64,000 nucleotides of DNA from Podocnemis expansa (GCA_007922195.1 ML682232.1:1389259-1453258); one strand, 5' to 3'. Positions 30,622-42,846 are shown, counted from the first letter of the stretch. Numbers and translations are program-made. Notes: generated from the letters alone by a model not told the origin.

Positions 30622-33600
30622 CCCCCAAAACACAAAACTACACCCAAAAAGAACACATCCTCTCTTGAATGCTCTTTTAGTGCTGTCTGCCACAGCTGTA
30701 ACTATGGCGGGGCCAACGTGGCAAAGCCCCAGGCAGCCCAGAGAGGCTCAGTGGAGCCGCTCTAATAAGGGGTGGCTATGCAGTGCCGGCTCTAAGTGCC
30801 ACTAATGGGAACGGGTGTGTTCTGATTGGAACTTGCCCCAGGCAGCAAAACATTGTGTTATGGCTCTGCTGTCTGGCTCTTCTTACCATTGTTACCTGCA
30901 TTTTTCAAACAACATGCATACCTCTTGCCAAAAAAAGCCAAATATTAAAAATTAATTTTATAAAATAAGCTAAAGACAACCCATTTTGAAGGGCAATGTA
31001 CTCTCATCCCAGGATAATCAGGGAGTCCAACTACCTAGTTTGCATACTTTTCAGCTTCTAATGGCTATAAATGGCTTTTAATTATTTTACTGCAGTCTCA
31101 AGTTTTCCCTTTTTCATCTACAAGTTCACTAGATACAAAAACAGTGGTTGCCTTTAAAACCTTTTCAATTACTTATGTAATTGACAAGTTAACTCTATTT
31201 TAGTGATTCCTGGTCAGAGCTCCACTTTTCCCCAATCTCTTTTAGGCTATGTTTAGATTACACAACATGGGCAGCCATAACAGGGTTACTAAATTTTATT
31301 ATGTTATGCTCACTATTACCAAGCAGTTCATCTACATTCACCTCTTGGACCAAATCCTATGTTCCCTTTTAGTATTATATCAAGAATTGCCTTTCTTTTG
31401 GGAATTCCAGGACAAGCTGCCCCAAAAAGCATTCATTTAAGCCACAGTGTCAAGAAACCATATACCTGCATCCTATCCTGAAGTGACATATACCCAGTCA
31501 ATATGGGTATAGGTGAAATGCCCCATTGAGTTTTTAATAGCTTGTCTAATCTTCCTGAGCATTTCATAGTCACTATCACCATATTTGTCAGGTGGCTAGT
31601 AGTCTGTTCTTATTGCTACATTCTATTATTCAAGTGTAAAACTACTATTTATAGAGATTCTCTGGTACAGTTTGGTTCACTTAAGATTTTTACTTTATTT
31701 AACTCCGCTTTCATTCACATACAGTGCAACTCTCCCATCTGTAGAGCCTATTCTGTCCTGATGTTTTACTCCCTAACATTAGAGTCCCATTGATCATCCT
31801 CATTCCAGCAAGTTTCAGCAATGCCTCTTATATCAATATCCTCATTTAATATGAGGCACTGAAATTCACTATCTTAGTACTTTGATTTCTTCTAGTATTT
31901 TACAGATAAACACTTAAAATTGTCACTGTCTAGCTGTATGTCATTATGTGATGTAACTGGACATGGTAGCAAATGCTTCATAACAGTAAAATTATAAAAA
32001 CAAATCCCAGAGCAGGATTAGGATTAAAATCTTGAGACTTCAATATCTAGAGGATAAAATACACACCTTCCAGTAACAATAGAAAAATCCTTTCTAATGC
32101 TCTTTCCACTGCACTGAAGAGGGCGGGTTTCTGCCTTCATTTATCACTATTTCTTAATTTCTGCTTTAGGATCTGCTAATTCTGACAATATTGAGAGAAG
32201 TCAAAATACCTCAACATTGTGCTAGCTGTATATAAGAATCCTTAAGATGGTAAAATAGGGTGGCTGAGACAGAGTTCCTTTAAGTTCACTGTGGCAATTT
32301 CAATCTGCATTTGAGTCAAACTGAAAGCCAGTTCAACAAGAGGAAATTAGCTGTTCCAGAAAGCTAGTGAAGGTTTAAGAAGAGCAGCTAATATTAGATG
32401 AAACTGCAGCATTCTGAATTTCCTAGGGTTATTCTGGACATGTGCCTTTAATGGGTTGAGCTTATGTTTGCTCTTTTTTGCAATCTGAGTTGTATAAATT
32501 GCTATGCAAGCAAGAAACAATGTTTCCAAATACTCATTGGTCCATTTACCTACAGCATTATAATCTACCAGGAGATTGGAAGAAACTCTGAACTGTGAAT
32601 GCCAGCTTCCTTGTGCACACAAGATAGCATCACCTTACTTCTAGCTTTGCTGACTCACACAAACATCTACACTTGGAAACATTTATTTTCTTAAAGTGGC
32701 CAGCCATAAGAGTACTGCAGGGGAGGGGGGGTTAGTCCCTGAGCGTGGAAAGGTTTGGGGGCAAACACAGTGGGTGGGAGGAAGTGGACAGGATCCCCCT
32801 TGGGTGGCACAGAGCTGATACTTAGTTTCCATAGTGACCACTACATCCAGCCCTACCCCACCTGAATTACCTGTTGAGGAGCTCTTTCTTCTGCTGGGCC
32901 TCTTCCTAGCACATTTCAAGGTCACTCAAGCTATTTCCCTGGTAGTAAGACCCCACTGATTGGGCAGGATGGAGTCAATTCTCCTCCTACCTAAAGCTGG
33001 CCACTCAAGGCCACTGCTGTTTGCAATATAGTGGCTGACTTCTACCACCAGGTTGTAAAGGTGATGACAGGCCAACCCCCAACTAGTTTGGCTGCCTGGG
33101 GCACAGTGAGCCTGAAACATATTACATGGCTCCTTCTTGCTTGGCCCCTGTCCCCAGCAGCCAAGCACAGGCAGGGGAATGGCCCACCGCCATCTCTCTA
33201 CCCAAACTTTCACAGGCAGAGCAGCCAGCAGCATGAGAAGTGGTTGGTCCTCACCCTTTCACTCCCTACCTGGCTGCCAGCAACAGAGACTGAGAGTGCC
33301 CTCTACCCCCCCCATAGCAGGCCAAACAGAAATGGAGTGGGGGAGGAAGAGGCTGAGCAGGGGCAGGGGCCTCAATGTGGAAAGTAGGCACAGAGAGATG
33401 TGGCCACGGTTCATGAGCTGGAACCCTTCTGAGTGTGGGCCTGGGGGCCATAATACCACCTGCATCATTATCAATCTGGCCCTTCATAACTGGATGCCAG
33501 CATATGCACTTTAGGAGTAGGGAAATTGTAAATGATGCAATCAAACAAGTTAGAGAACCACTAATCTAAAATATGCATGCAATACTAGCATGGGCACCAT

Positions 33601-34356
33601 GAAAACAAAGAGGTGCCCAACATAAGCCATGCCTGATAAGGAGAAAAAACAATAGTGTTTTTATTATGCAGGATATCAGGTTTAGAAAGAGTCTCAGGGT
33701 AGTGGAGGGTGAGGGAAGGGTTACTCATCTCCCCCATACCTGACCTCACCACCTCCCCTCCTGGAAGGATCTAGAGAGATGATTTCCTTCCATGAAAGAA
33801 CTCAAACTTTATGAAAGCTTGTATTATAAATACTCAGCCTGTTTGGGCTCTCTCTGTGTGGAGTGGTCCTTGAATAAACTTAAAAAGGGAAATACTCAGT
33901 CCCAGGGCATGGCTTTTGGAGCAGGGCCTGGGCCAAGGGAAGAAGTTTCTTTACACTCTCTCATCAGCTTACAATTGCCCTGACCAAACTGACTCCTTAG
34001 GATTTCTCAGAGTCAGTTCCCATCCCTCTCCTTGGAACTCTTTCACCTCCCGGTTCCTTCCCTGCACCAGGTCTCTCTCTGGCTGACTCACTTAGCAAGG
34101 CTGCTTCATGTCTCCTGGAGGGCAGTCCCCTCATCTCCTATCACTCCTTTGCTGTCTCTCACACTGCCCCAGTGACTCTCCAGACATTAGAAGTGGGTTG
34201 AGGCTGGGAGGAAACTACTGTTAGTGAGAAACAGCATACTGATAATTAAGCAACATAAATACACTTCTCTGAGTGCAAAAGGAACAACCATAGTGCTGTT
34301 GAAAGTGTTACAATTAAAACTAAACTGCTGGGCACTATGGTGATTAACGCCTATTA

Positions 34357-34635
34357 GGCCTGGTTTACACTAGCACTTATGCTGGAAAAATTCTTCTTGC
34401 TCAAGGGTATGAAGAAAAAGCTTCCTTGAGTGACAAGTTTTGTCAGTACAAGCACTTGTGTAGCCATATTAAGTTAGCAGGAGGTGCTTTACTGCTGACA
34501 TAGCTACTGTCAGTAATTTGGGTAGTTTTATTACGTTGACAGGAGAGCTCTATTCCATCAACATAATGTGGCCACACAAGCCCTCCTATAGCAGTGGAGC
34601 TTTACAGCTGTTCTACTGTAAGTGTAGAATGGTCC
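34357..34635. mobile_element. MITE with TTA duplication (PIF/Harbinger-like)
   Basis: This 279-bp copy is flanked by TTA (34354-34356 and 34636-34638). The ends GGCCTGGTTTACACT and AGTGTAGAATGGTCC are inverted repeats at 10 of 15 positions. The TTA duplication and end type fit PIF/Harbinger MITEs. The weak end match keeps confidence moderate. Confidence 0.5.
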
Positions 34636-36785
34636 TTAGATAACTCAAGTTAACACATTCTAAAGAAACTCATAACAGGAAAGACTTACCTGTTCTCAGC
34701 CAGTTACATCAACAAAGGGATGGCCTAGAAGCCTCTAGGACCGTAAATGCTCACCCCAGAGATTTAAACCAAGAGACATCCAGCTGGCTCCCTATGGAAT
34801 TTGTGTCATTATATTACAACAGCAGAAATTGTATTTGCCACTACAGTACATGTTTTGGCTCCATATATGTATATCAGATAACTTCAGAGTTTACAAGTAA
34901 GTTTGCTGTTTGTTTAGTAAGTCAGATGTGAATATGTTTGTTGCATGGAAGTGTCACTAGAAATAACGGCAGGATTTAAGAGGAAATGAGGATGGTCTAT
35001 CAGTCCCTCTAAAGTGATAAGATTCCAAGTTTATGGTGCTGCTGATCTTGAAAGGATAATTAAATGAGGTGTCAAACTACTTCAAATGCTGAGCTATGAC
35101 TGGGAAACCAATTTGTCAGAGCTAGTGATTTGACTGATGACCACACAACTTTAAATCAGAGAGAGAATAAAAGAAGCTCTTATGCCTTGCTTATACTTGG
35201 TGTTTGCTAGAGCAGAGTTACTGGTAAAGATACCCTGGCAACCCAATCCCTTCCAGTGGAAAGACATCATATTGAGGCAAAAGAATTCTTTCATTGATGC
35301 AGCTTAAACTGGTTTCCTGAACAAAGCAAGCTATATTGGTAAAAGAAATTTTTGCCAGCATAACTAAGACTACAATAGACCTCGAGATGACATATCTGCG
35401 CTGGTTGGGGGTATGTGAGGAATGGCTTAGGTAAGTACAGTAGTGGCACACCTAAAATTTGCTGATATGTGTGTGAGTACTTAGGCTACATGTTCTTTAC
35501 TTGCCTACATCATGCACTGCTGTTTTTAGCAGTGTATAGTCTCACTGCCTCTCTGCTGCTGGAACCTTTTCTGTCTGCAGGAAAAGGCTTCCCCAGCAAG
35601 GAAAGTTTCTGGCAGTGGGGAGACTGTAAGAAAAGACTCCATCCAGAAACAGCCATGAGTATTCCATTTGATAAGGCTTACGTAGGAAGCTCCCTAAATG
35701 CAGCAGGAGGCCACCAGAATCTGGACCCTGCTCTCATTCCACCTCTTCCTGAATCCCCGTTCCTGATCCATCTCTTTTCTCCCCATGAGCACTCCCCCTG
35801 ACTTACTCCTCTTCACCTCTCATCCATGAGGTCTACCTGCTTTCACCTTTCCAAAAGTAACAGGCAGGGCTGGGGGGGAAGAGACAGAGCCTCAGCGAAA
35901 GAGTCAGAATGGGGATGGGGTCTTATTCCAGGCACCAGTGGCCCTCAGCTTTCAGGGAGCTTTGCTTTCTGTGATCCAAAGTCTCCTCTCTGAAAGGAGA
36001 CGATCTGTGCTGCATCCATTGTATTTGCCCTTCTGCATGGGCAGCTTTTGTTGGGGAGGCCCTGCAACTGTAGGAAGGCAAAGCAGAGAGCAGAAGCTGC
36101 TGGTCAGGTACCTAGCTCTGAAGGCAGCATTGCACCAGCAGCAGTACAGAAGTATGGATGGCAGTTTGAAAAGTGATATCTGTCAGTATTGCTTTTCACA
36201 GTAGTTACTACCCCATTGCTACCCTTCTTCTGCACTGTTGCTGTTCCCACCCCAGGGCTGACAGATGGAGTCCTGCCTCCTCTGGGTAAGATACCGGGCA
36301 GAGAGAAGAACCTGAATGGCAAGGCTCTAGCAGTCTAGCTATTCAATTTATCCTCATCTCCGAGGTGTATATGGCCTTACGGCATCAGCCCCCATCAACC
36401 CAGGGCATATGGGCGGGGTGGGGTGGGGGGTGTTTGTTTGTATAAGAAAACAACAAAAATCACACAGCTTGCACCTCCCTTGACACATTCCTATACCTCC
36501 CTGGGGAGGCCCACCCCATAGTTTGACAACCACTGCTTCAGACTATATGATAAAAAAAATGGCTCAAATAAAGAAGAAAGCAGAAGGATCCCTTTAGAAA
36601 CAAGCAATACCATTACTTAACAAGCCAGAGGGATAGCTGCTAAGTAACCTGACACTATACAGACTGAGCCTGCAAACTTTTATTTACTCGAGTAGCCCCT
36701 ACCTCTATAAGCAGACCCATGGAACTCAATTGGATTACTTAAACAAATCAGTGTTTGCAGAATCAGATCCAAAAAGACTGTAGTC

Positions 36786-37152
36786 CACTGGATCCCAACC
36801 TTTTTCAGGCTGGGGACCCCTTTTTAACAAAAAAAAAAAAAAAATCTTTTTAGCTCCCCTGGCTGATTATGTAATCTGGCCCACATCACTGGGACCGCCA
36901 GTGAACAGCACTGCCACCACCACTGCCCGCACCGCCGGGGAGCTGAGCTTCCACAGCTATGGCCCCCTTCCGGAGAGCTGCCACTGCGCCATTCCCCTAC
37001 CAGGATCTGGCCATGGTGGGGAGGGGCAGCCCCGGCAAGGAGCATCAGAGCTGTAGCTGGATTCCGACCCCAGTAGGGAGAAGCTCTGCGGACCCCCTGC
37101 AACATGTCCGCGGACCCCTGGGGGTCCCCGGACCACGGGATGGGAACCACTG
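36786..37152. mobile_element. hAT MITE, 367 bp
   Basis: Ends CACTGGATCCCAACC and GGATGGGAACCACTG. Flanks CTGTAGTC (36778-36785) and CTCTAGGC (37153-37160) agree at 6 of 8 positions. An A run follows the left end, and the core is GC-rich. Confidence 0.72.
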
Positions 37153-37174
37153 CTCTAGGCCATATCAACAAGAC

Positions 37175-37354
37175 CATACTTTCTCAACCTGGGATACTCA
37201 TACCCTTGGAGTTAAACCAGACACTGGATGGGGGTATGCATGGCAACTGCCTGTGTCGCCGCAGTGCCAGCTGGGAAGCAATTGTGTATTGGGGCAACTA
37301 CTAAAATTTTCAGAAGTTAGGGGGGTACTTGCTGCATAAAAGGTTGAGAAACTG
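37175..37354. mobile_element. hAT MITE, 180 bp
   Basis: Ends CATACTTTCTCAACC and GGTTGAGAAACTG. Flanks AACAAGAC (37167-37174) and AACCAGAC (37355-37362) agree at 7 of 8 positions. It lies only 14 bp from the preceding element's duplication. Confidence 0.65.
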
Positions 37355-37396
37355 AACCAGACAGTTAATAATATTTTGGGAGTACAAATCATTTAC

Positions 37397-37473
37397 CTCA
37401 GTTGCTTGTCATCTTCTTCACACAATTTAATCTGTGTTGAAATTGGTTTTGATAGGATGTCTTGTTGATCTCT
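37397..37473 (-). CDS. TEX9: TEX9 coding exon 4 (residues 74-98)
   Basis: This 77-nt exon starts in phase 0 (RDQQDILSKPISTQIKLCEE) and ends with two bases of an Arg codon. Acceptor ATTAAAG, donor GTAAAT on the - strand. Mammalian TEX9 has a matching stretch that begins with Arg-Asp and continues S-P-STQ, then a run of acidic residues. A second AG two bases further in would also be possible, but it would break the frame with exon 3. Confidence 0.88.
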
Positions 37474-38134
37474 CTTTAATAAGACAAAGTTTTCCATTAC
37501 AGAAAAATATTATTGCTACCATATAACTGATAATTAGAAAGCATCACAAAATACTTGGTAGATGAGAAGGTAGGTGACTCCAATAATAGCTAAAGGGGAT
37601 TCAAGAAACAGGGATTTCTGAGTTTGACTGTAGCTTTTTCTCTCTCTATTTTATTTTATTTTTTAGAGGATTTGCAGTACTGTACTCAGAGAGAATAAGC
37701 CTATTTGCTGTTCAGGCATGATTTCTCCTTAATGTTGAAAATTAATGATGCTCTTTTGATGCAAACAAGAATGTTGTCTGTTAGCAGGTCTCAGTCTGCC
37801 TGGTTCTGATCCTGGTGGCTGCCTTATTAAAGGAATACTCAGTTCAGAAATAGTTTCCTTTTCAAACGTGTCTCTTTTACTAACTATATTATTACTAATT
37901 ATGCTGTTTACATTTTTTCTCAACTTGGACAAAGCAAATCAAGTCAGATTCATGGTATTATCATTAATTTGCACTGTACAGTATCACTGCTGCAATGGCT
38001 AAGTTTCATATACCGAAACAGAATGTTTATTTAAGATGTGGATTTTTTTCTTACTCTCCCTGGAAGAGTGTTATGAATATGCTTCTGGTTTGGGTTTTTT
38101 ACAAAGCTGTTTTTTTAAAATAATAAATTGGGGC

Positions 38135-38915
38135 TGTAATAACCCTTGGGGAGGAAGGGGTTAACACTCTGGTCAGTGAGTCCCAGGACAGCCAATAGGA
38201 ACAAAGCACAGCTTTTTGAATTGTAACAGCAGCCTGGCCTGGGCCTGTTTGGATGCAGCAGAGCTCCTGGAAGGATCAGGAGGAGGCCAGAGGGGCCTGA
38301 GGAAGAATCCAGCAACATCCTTACCAGAGATAAGTTAAATTTGTTACTGACCAGGCGTGGGTAGAACAGGGAATGTTTACTTAGACGCGGTCAGGGTATT
38401 TTCTTTGTTTTGGCTTGTTATTTGGATTTCTCTGTGCTGAGCACATGTAACCCCCCCCCCACCCTGTAACTACCTAAGTTAATTCCCAGAGAAGCAACTC
38501 TCTGTGTTTATTATCTGTTCTTTTTGATTAAAGATTTTACTTTTGAAGTAAGTTCTGGTTCTGTTCCTGGAAAGACCAGAGGTTTGTGTGCACATGCCTT
38601 AGACTGCACAGGCAGCTACTAGAAGGAACCCTGTTCCAGTTCCAGCTCATATTGCAGCTGGGGTCCGGTCACTTTCCTGAGAGAGGAATGAACAGGATTC
38701 CAAGTACCTCACAGGGAGGAATTCCCAAGTGCGCCTTCCTGGGTCTCAAGAGGTTTTTTTGCATTTGGGTGGTGGCAGAGATACCACTCCAAGGCCAGGA
38801 ACTGGAGGCCTTGGAGACTTCTAAGAGCAGGCTTTAAGGCCAGTGGCTTTTCTGGCCTGTTGCAGGCCCCCATCTTCTGCACTCAGAGTGCCAGAGTGGG
38901 GAAGAAGCCTTGACA
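38135..38915 (+). mobile_element. Solo LTR, 781 bp, with GGGGC duplication
   Basis: Begins TGTAATAACCC and ends CCTTGACA (TGT...ACA) and is flanked by a perfect 5-bp duplication GGGGC (38130-38134 and 38916-38920). It contains a CCAAT-like motif (GCCAATAGG) and, later, TTGATTAAAGATTTTACTTT with ATTAAA as a likely polyadenylation signal, which gives the + orientation. No internal retroviral sequence adjoins it, so it is a solo LTR left by recombination. Confidence 0.75.
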
Positions 38916-38994
38916 GGGGCCAAATTAACTTTAAAGTTAATCCTCTTGATTTTTCTTCACTGTAGCTTGGGAACACCCTAAACTGTCTTCAAAG

Positions 38995-39121
38995 TGTCTG
39001 ACGAAGTGTGATTTTTCTCCCACAAAAGCTCATGTGATAAATAAATTTGTTAGTCTTTAAGTGCCACAGGACTCCCTGCTTCTTTTCCTGAACTAAACTA
39101 ACATGGCTACCCCTTTGGAAC
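38995..39121. repeat. Turtle interspersed repeat, copy 2
   Basis: Family core in the reverse orientation to copy 1: CTCATGTGATAAATAAATTT, then AAGTGCCACAGGACTCC, then AACTAACATGGCTACCCCT. Confidence 0.75.
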
Positions 39122-39128
39122 TCTAAGC

Positions 39129-39319
39129 CAGTGGTTGTCAGACTTAGAGTCAGGACCCAATACTTGGTCGCAAATGCTCAGGCACTGGGTCACAGCACCT
39201 ACTGCTGTTGCCAACAAAAGACTGGAATGAATTGCTCAAAAATGTAATTGTTAGGTCATGGGCATAAATGATTTTTTCTCATCTGGGTCCTAAGGGGAAA
39301 AAAAGTCCAAAAGCCACTG
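39129..39319. mobile_element. hAT MITE with CTCTAAGC duplication
   Basis: This 191-bp copy has ends CAGTGGTTGTCAGACTT and AAGTCCAAAAGCCACTG and a perfect duplication CTCTAAGC (39121-39128 and 39320-39327). It inserted at the very edge of the turtle repeat beside it. Confidence 0.88.
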
Positions 39320-39558
39320 CTCTAAGCAACCACAAAGACACCCCAGCTCTTGCAGACTGAGAAGCTAGCACTGCAACAGTTCCTTCTAATGCAAATTGAA
39401 TGATTTTTTTTAATAAAGCTTGAGTTCTGCTGAAACAGATGACTTATGTCCAGCTCGCCCATGAAAGCTTCCTCATGACCACAGCAAAAATTTTTCTTTT
39501 CAAGACTTAACCCTTTGTGCATGCGTTTGCAGTATGTAATATAGCCTTATTTACTCAC

Positions 39559-39622
39559 TATTACTTCTTCAGCCTGACGCACCAACTCTGCTGTTTTTGC
39601 TTCTAATTCTGCATTCAGTCGC
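39559..39622 (-). CDS. TEX9: TEX9 coding exon 3 (residues 53-73)
   Basis: This 64-nt exon has its first base completing a Lys codon from exon 2 and ends in phase 0. Acceptor GTCTTAG, donor GTGAGT on the - strand. It reads RLNAELEAKTAELVRQAEEV, nearly the same as mammalian TEX9, and is a short coiled-coil segment near the N-terminus. Confidence 0.92.
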
Positions 39623-41375
39623 CTAAGACAATAAGATAGGTTTGTCATTATCTGAAGACTTTAAAGGAAATAAAAAAAATAAATGGAACCACTGCAGTCA
39701 CAAGCTTTAAATCACTTCTACACAGCGAAATGAAATATTTAAATATTTTTGTATTGGGTAGTAGTGACATCTTACCTATTTCTACGTTAGCATATATGAC
39801 CTCAGTCTGTTATCTGCCTTTCAGGTATATTTTTACTTCCTAAGCCCCACCCAGAATAATACTTTCCTACAATTAGACACCTTTCTTTTTTAGTTCAACT
39901 TATTTCACTTCTACACATCGAGGAAGAAAGTTTTTGCAGTGCCCTTATTCCAATCAATTGAACTTTTCTGCACCAGAAAACATAACGCTCTGTTGAGCAC
40001 AACATAAACAGATTAGCTTAAATTGTGTTCCTCCTCCTAAAAAAATAAAAAAAGAAAAGAAAAAAAAAACCCCAAAAACCACACAATGCCAAACATTCTA
40101 GTTAATTGTGCTATTAGGCTTTCCTTTTAGAACAAGACTAATAATTATGTTAATTGTTGCCACAGGGTGAAAAAGCTTTTGAAGTTGCAACCCAAGGCCA
40201 GACAATACAATTTGTCCTAATATATGTTTTTGTTGTTTGTGTAGAATACCCTTCTCTGCTTTTTCAGACACCGCTTATCAACATTTTTAATTAAGATCTG
40301 TATAGGTAGGGATAGCAGTAGAGATGAGGAATAATGTAGGGGTCTTGTGGAAATAATATGTGATTATATAATTAAACTGTATCATTATGCATTTGCACAA
40401 GGGGGAGAAGGGGTGAATTAAGGTTCCACAAGCAACTTTAATTAAAACATTCTAACTTTTGAGTGCTTCATACTCAACATTTTTTTTAATGTAGATTTCT
40501 TCTAGTAATACAAAGTTCTCTTATCAAATATGTCTCTAACAGATATAGGGAAAGAGAAGCAGACCATTAGGAGTGAAGTTTATCGAAAGCGGACTGGTTT
40601 CTACCCCTCAGCTAGAAATCTCAAATGGAAAAAAAGTTAATAGCAATTTTTAATTTTAAAACAAGATTTTAAGTGATTTAAAGGGACTTATTTCTAAAGT
40701 CATCTCATCTTTCTACTCAAGGTGAGTTCAAGATGCCGTTTTTTTAAAAATAATAAAGAGGGAAATCAAACTTACTAACCAGGGGTGCTGCTGGTGCCGG
40801 GCTTACGAGGCTTGAGCCCCGAGTCCTGGCACCCGAGCCCCAGGTCTGCCACGGCAGCAGCTGCAAGCAGTAGTGCACCTAAAGTGTGCGAGCCCCAAAT
40901 CCCAGCACCCAAGCCCCAGGCCTTTTTCTGGGCCAGGATGCTCCTGTCACTAACCTACTTCCAGTGAGGCCTAGTATAGTGAAAATGTTTAACATGTAGC
41001 CTTTTGTATAAAATGCCAATAGGAAGAGGGAAATGAGGGTGTCAGAACAGTAGTTACCAAGAATTATCATTTCTCCCTTCTTAAGATATTACACTGAAAA
41101 AATTATTCTTAATACTCCTGCCATACCTGTTGGGTAAGCAAAGTTGGGCCTGTGGTAGGGCTAAATTGAACACAGAGTTTGTTAATGGCCTGAGGGGCCA
41201 TCCAAAAAAGAAGACTGCTGGGATCCCTGTAAAAACCTAAGGATCATCCTGAAAGTGTTGGATCATTTATCTAGTGTCCAATGTAATCAATCTAATTCTG
41301 AACATAGCCATTTATTGATATTCAAATAGGATCCAGAGAGCATCTCTCCATCTGGTCTGACAGCTCTGCCCTTAC
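39623..41375 (-). other. TEX9: TEX9 intron 2
   Basis: AT-rich, with one GC-rich hAT copy (40780-40946). Nothing else recognised. Confidence 0.6.
40780..40946. mobile_element. GC-rich hAT MITE, copy 2
   Basis: This 167-bp copy has ends CAGGGGTGCTGCTGG and CCAGGATGCTCCTG. Flanks TTACTAAC (40772-40779) and TCACTAAC (40947-40954) agree at 7 of 8 positions. Same family as 8642-8955, 42274-42744 and 52157-52439. Confidence 0.78.
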
Positions 41376-41467
41376 TTGTACTCCTCCTCCTTAGCCAGGA
41401 AGTCTCCATGCATCAAAGTCTTCTTTGGTATAGCTGGATGTGACAAGAGGCTGTGGGGTTTCTGCAC
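41376..41467 (-). CDS. TEX9: TEX9 coding exon 2 (residues 22-51)
   Basis: This 92-nt exon follows an excellent pyrimidine tract and TTTGTGCAG acceptor on the - strand and ends at a GTAAGG donor. It opens in phase 0 (VQKPHSLLSHPAIPKKTLM) and ends with FLAKEEEY plus two bases of a Lys codon. The Leu-Ala-x-Glu-Glu-Glu-Tyr-Lys end joins RLNAEL in exon 3 exactly as in mammalian TEX9. A Met lies inside the exon (41416 region) and could be an alternative start if exon 1 proves to be non-coding. Confidence 0.82.
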
Positions 41468-41630
41468 CTGCACAAAGCAGAATTGGAGGACAAGGAGGCA
41501 CCCTCCTTAGCACACTAGGTCACCACTGCAATCAGCCCTCTGCAGCAGGTAACAGTCCTCCTGGATTCCCTACCTAACTTCTGTCAGATATCTCATCTGC
41601 CCAGCCACCTTTGGGGCTGACCTTCTAATC

Positions 41631-41808
41631 CACTGGTTCTCAACCTTTTGCAGGTTGCCACACACTTGGTGGCATGTGGTGACCCTATGGGACGCACCAG
41701 CCCACTCCCCCCTGGCCAAATACAACCATCTCCCCATCTTTTTGTGACACACTTACCACAGGGTGGTGACACAGTAATGTGTCCTAACACAGTGGTTGAA
41801 AACCACTG
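41631..41808. mobile_element. hAT MITE A of a tandem pair
   Basis: This 178-bp copy has ends CACTGGTTCTCAACC and GGTTGAAAACCACTG. Left flank is TTCTAATC (41623-41630) and right flank is GTCTCAGC (41809-41816). The original right duplication appears to have been used by element B; see the finding on this pair. Confidence 0.75.
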
Positions 41809-41816
41809 GTCTCAGC

Positions 41817-41987
41817 CAAGGATCTCAAACATGTAGCCCCTAAAGCTATTTCCTGCAGCCCACAAATGACATGATTGTCACCAATATTTGCAATATCATT
41901 GTATGAAAAGGTTTCAGTGGTGTGGCCTGTGGGCTAATATACTAGTCCTCACGCAGCCCTCATGGTGATTTGAATTTGAGACCCCTG
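41817..41987. mobile_element. hAT MITE B of a tandem pair
   Basis: This 171-bp copy is of the same family as 27889-28095, sharing CCCCTAAAGCTATTTCCTG and GTATGAAAAGGTTTCAGTGG. Ends CAAGGATCTCAAAC and TTTGAGACCCCTG. Flanks GTCTCAGC (41809-41816) and GTCTAATC (41988-41995) agree at 6 of 8 positions. Confidence 0.78.
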
Positions 41988-42273
41988 GTCTAATCCACGT
42001 AACACACACCCCCCCAACACATTTCCCCAACAACTGTGGGGCTGACCCTCGAACCACCAGCCACTCGCATGCAACTGGGTCTGATTTCCTATTCCTCCTG
42101 AGACACTACCTCTCTCCCCACACAACTTGCGTGTGACCTAGCATTACCAGATACCAAAGCAGGGAAAGGAGGACCAGGAAATATGAAAAGGAGCAAGGGC
42201 ACTGGAAAACACGTAGAAAAATATTACATTAACACACCCTGGGACGCTTGTCTCTAAAAATAGGGTTTTCCAG

Positions 42274-42744
42274 CAGGGGTGTCACTGCCCCGGGGAGGGA
42301 CCTGGGGTACTGGCCTAGGCCCCACCCCCTGACCGCAGGCCACGACCCCAGCCAGGGCCAGGGCTGGAAGCTGCCGTGTGCCGCCTCGGGCGGCTGGGCC
42401 CCACATCCCCAGCCGGGGATGTGACCAGAAGTGGCTGCTGCTGCTGCAGGCGGCCGAGCCCCGGATCCCCGGCTGGGGACGGGGCCAGAGCCAGGAGCAG
42501 CCTCCGTGGCCGCGGGTGGCCAAGCCCCGGATCCCCCCAGGGCTGCCGTGGCTACAGGCGGCTGGGACCCGAATCCCCAGCTGGGGACAGGGCAAGGAGC
42601 GGCCTCCATGGCTGAGCCCCAGATCCCCAGCTGGGGACGGGGCTGCCGTGGGCAGCTGAGCCCAAGATTGGGCCGGAGACGGGGAGGGGGGCCCGCCAGA
42701 CCTGGGACACGTGCCCCGGGTGCTCAGCACCAGCAACGCCCCCG
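42274..42744. mobile_element. GC-rich hAT MITE, copy 3
   Basis: This 471-bp copy, the longest of its family, has ends CAGGGGTGTCACTGCC and AGCAACGCCCCCG. Flanks TTTTCCAG (42266-42273) and TGTTCCAG (42745-42752) agree at 7 of 8 positions. The core consists of about five repeats of a unit like CCCCGGATCCCCGGCTGGGG, each with GGCTG/GGCCG spacers, which explains the long spurious frames on both strands. Confidence 0.82.
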
Positions 42745-42764
42745 TGTTCCAGCACGCTTTAACC

Positions 42765-42846
42765 CCGGGGGTCTCAAACGTGCGGCCTGTGGCTAACATG
42801 CTAGTCTTCATGTGGCCCTTGTGGTGATTTGAGTTTGAGACTCCTG
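42765..42846. mobile_element. hAT MITE, 82-bp deletion copy
   Basis: Ends CCGGGGGTCTCAAAC and TTTGAGACTCCTG with a perfect 8-bp duplication CTTTAACC (42757-42764 and 42847-42854). It is an internally deleted copy of the 27889-28095 family and lies 12 bp from the duplication of copy 3. Confidence 0.85.

Larger units (their letters stand above)
24903..37396 (-). other. TEX9: TEX9 intron 4 (12.5 kb)
   Basis: Holds a CR1 fragment (26851-27320), a hAT MITE (27889-28095), the 18S palindrome (28733-29178), a CA repeat (30595-30621), a MITE (34357-34635) and two hAT copies near 37 kb. The stretches 29180-34350 and 34640-36780 show GC-rich islands (32700-33510, 33690-34190) that I cannot assign, and no coding exon. 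Confidence 0.55.
37474..39558 (-). other. TEX9: TEX9 intron 3
   Basis: Holds a solo LTR (38135-38915), a turtle repeat (38995-39121) and a hAT MITE (39129-39319) lying one after the other. Confidence 0.65.

Noticed and set aside
23640..37473. Direct splice of TEX9 exon 4 to exon 6
   Set aside because: The phases clash and an early stop results; the 49-nt exon at 24854-24902 resolves it.
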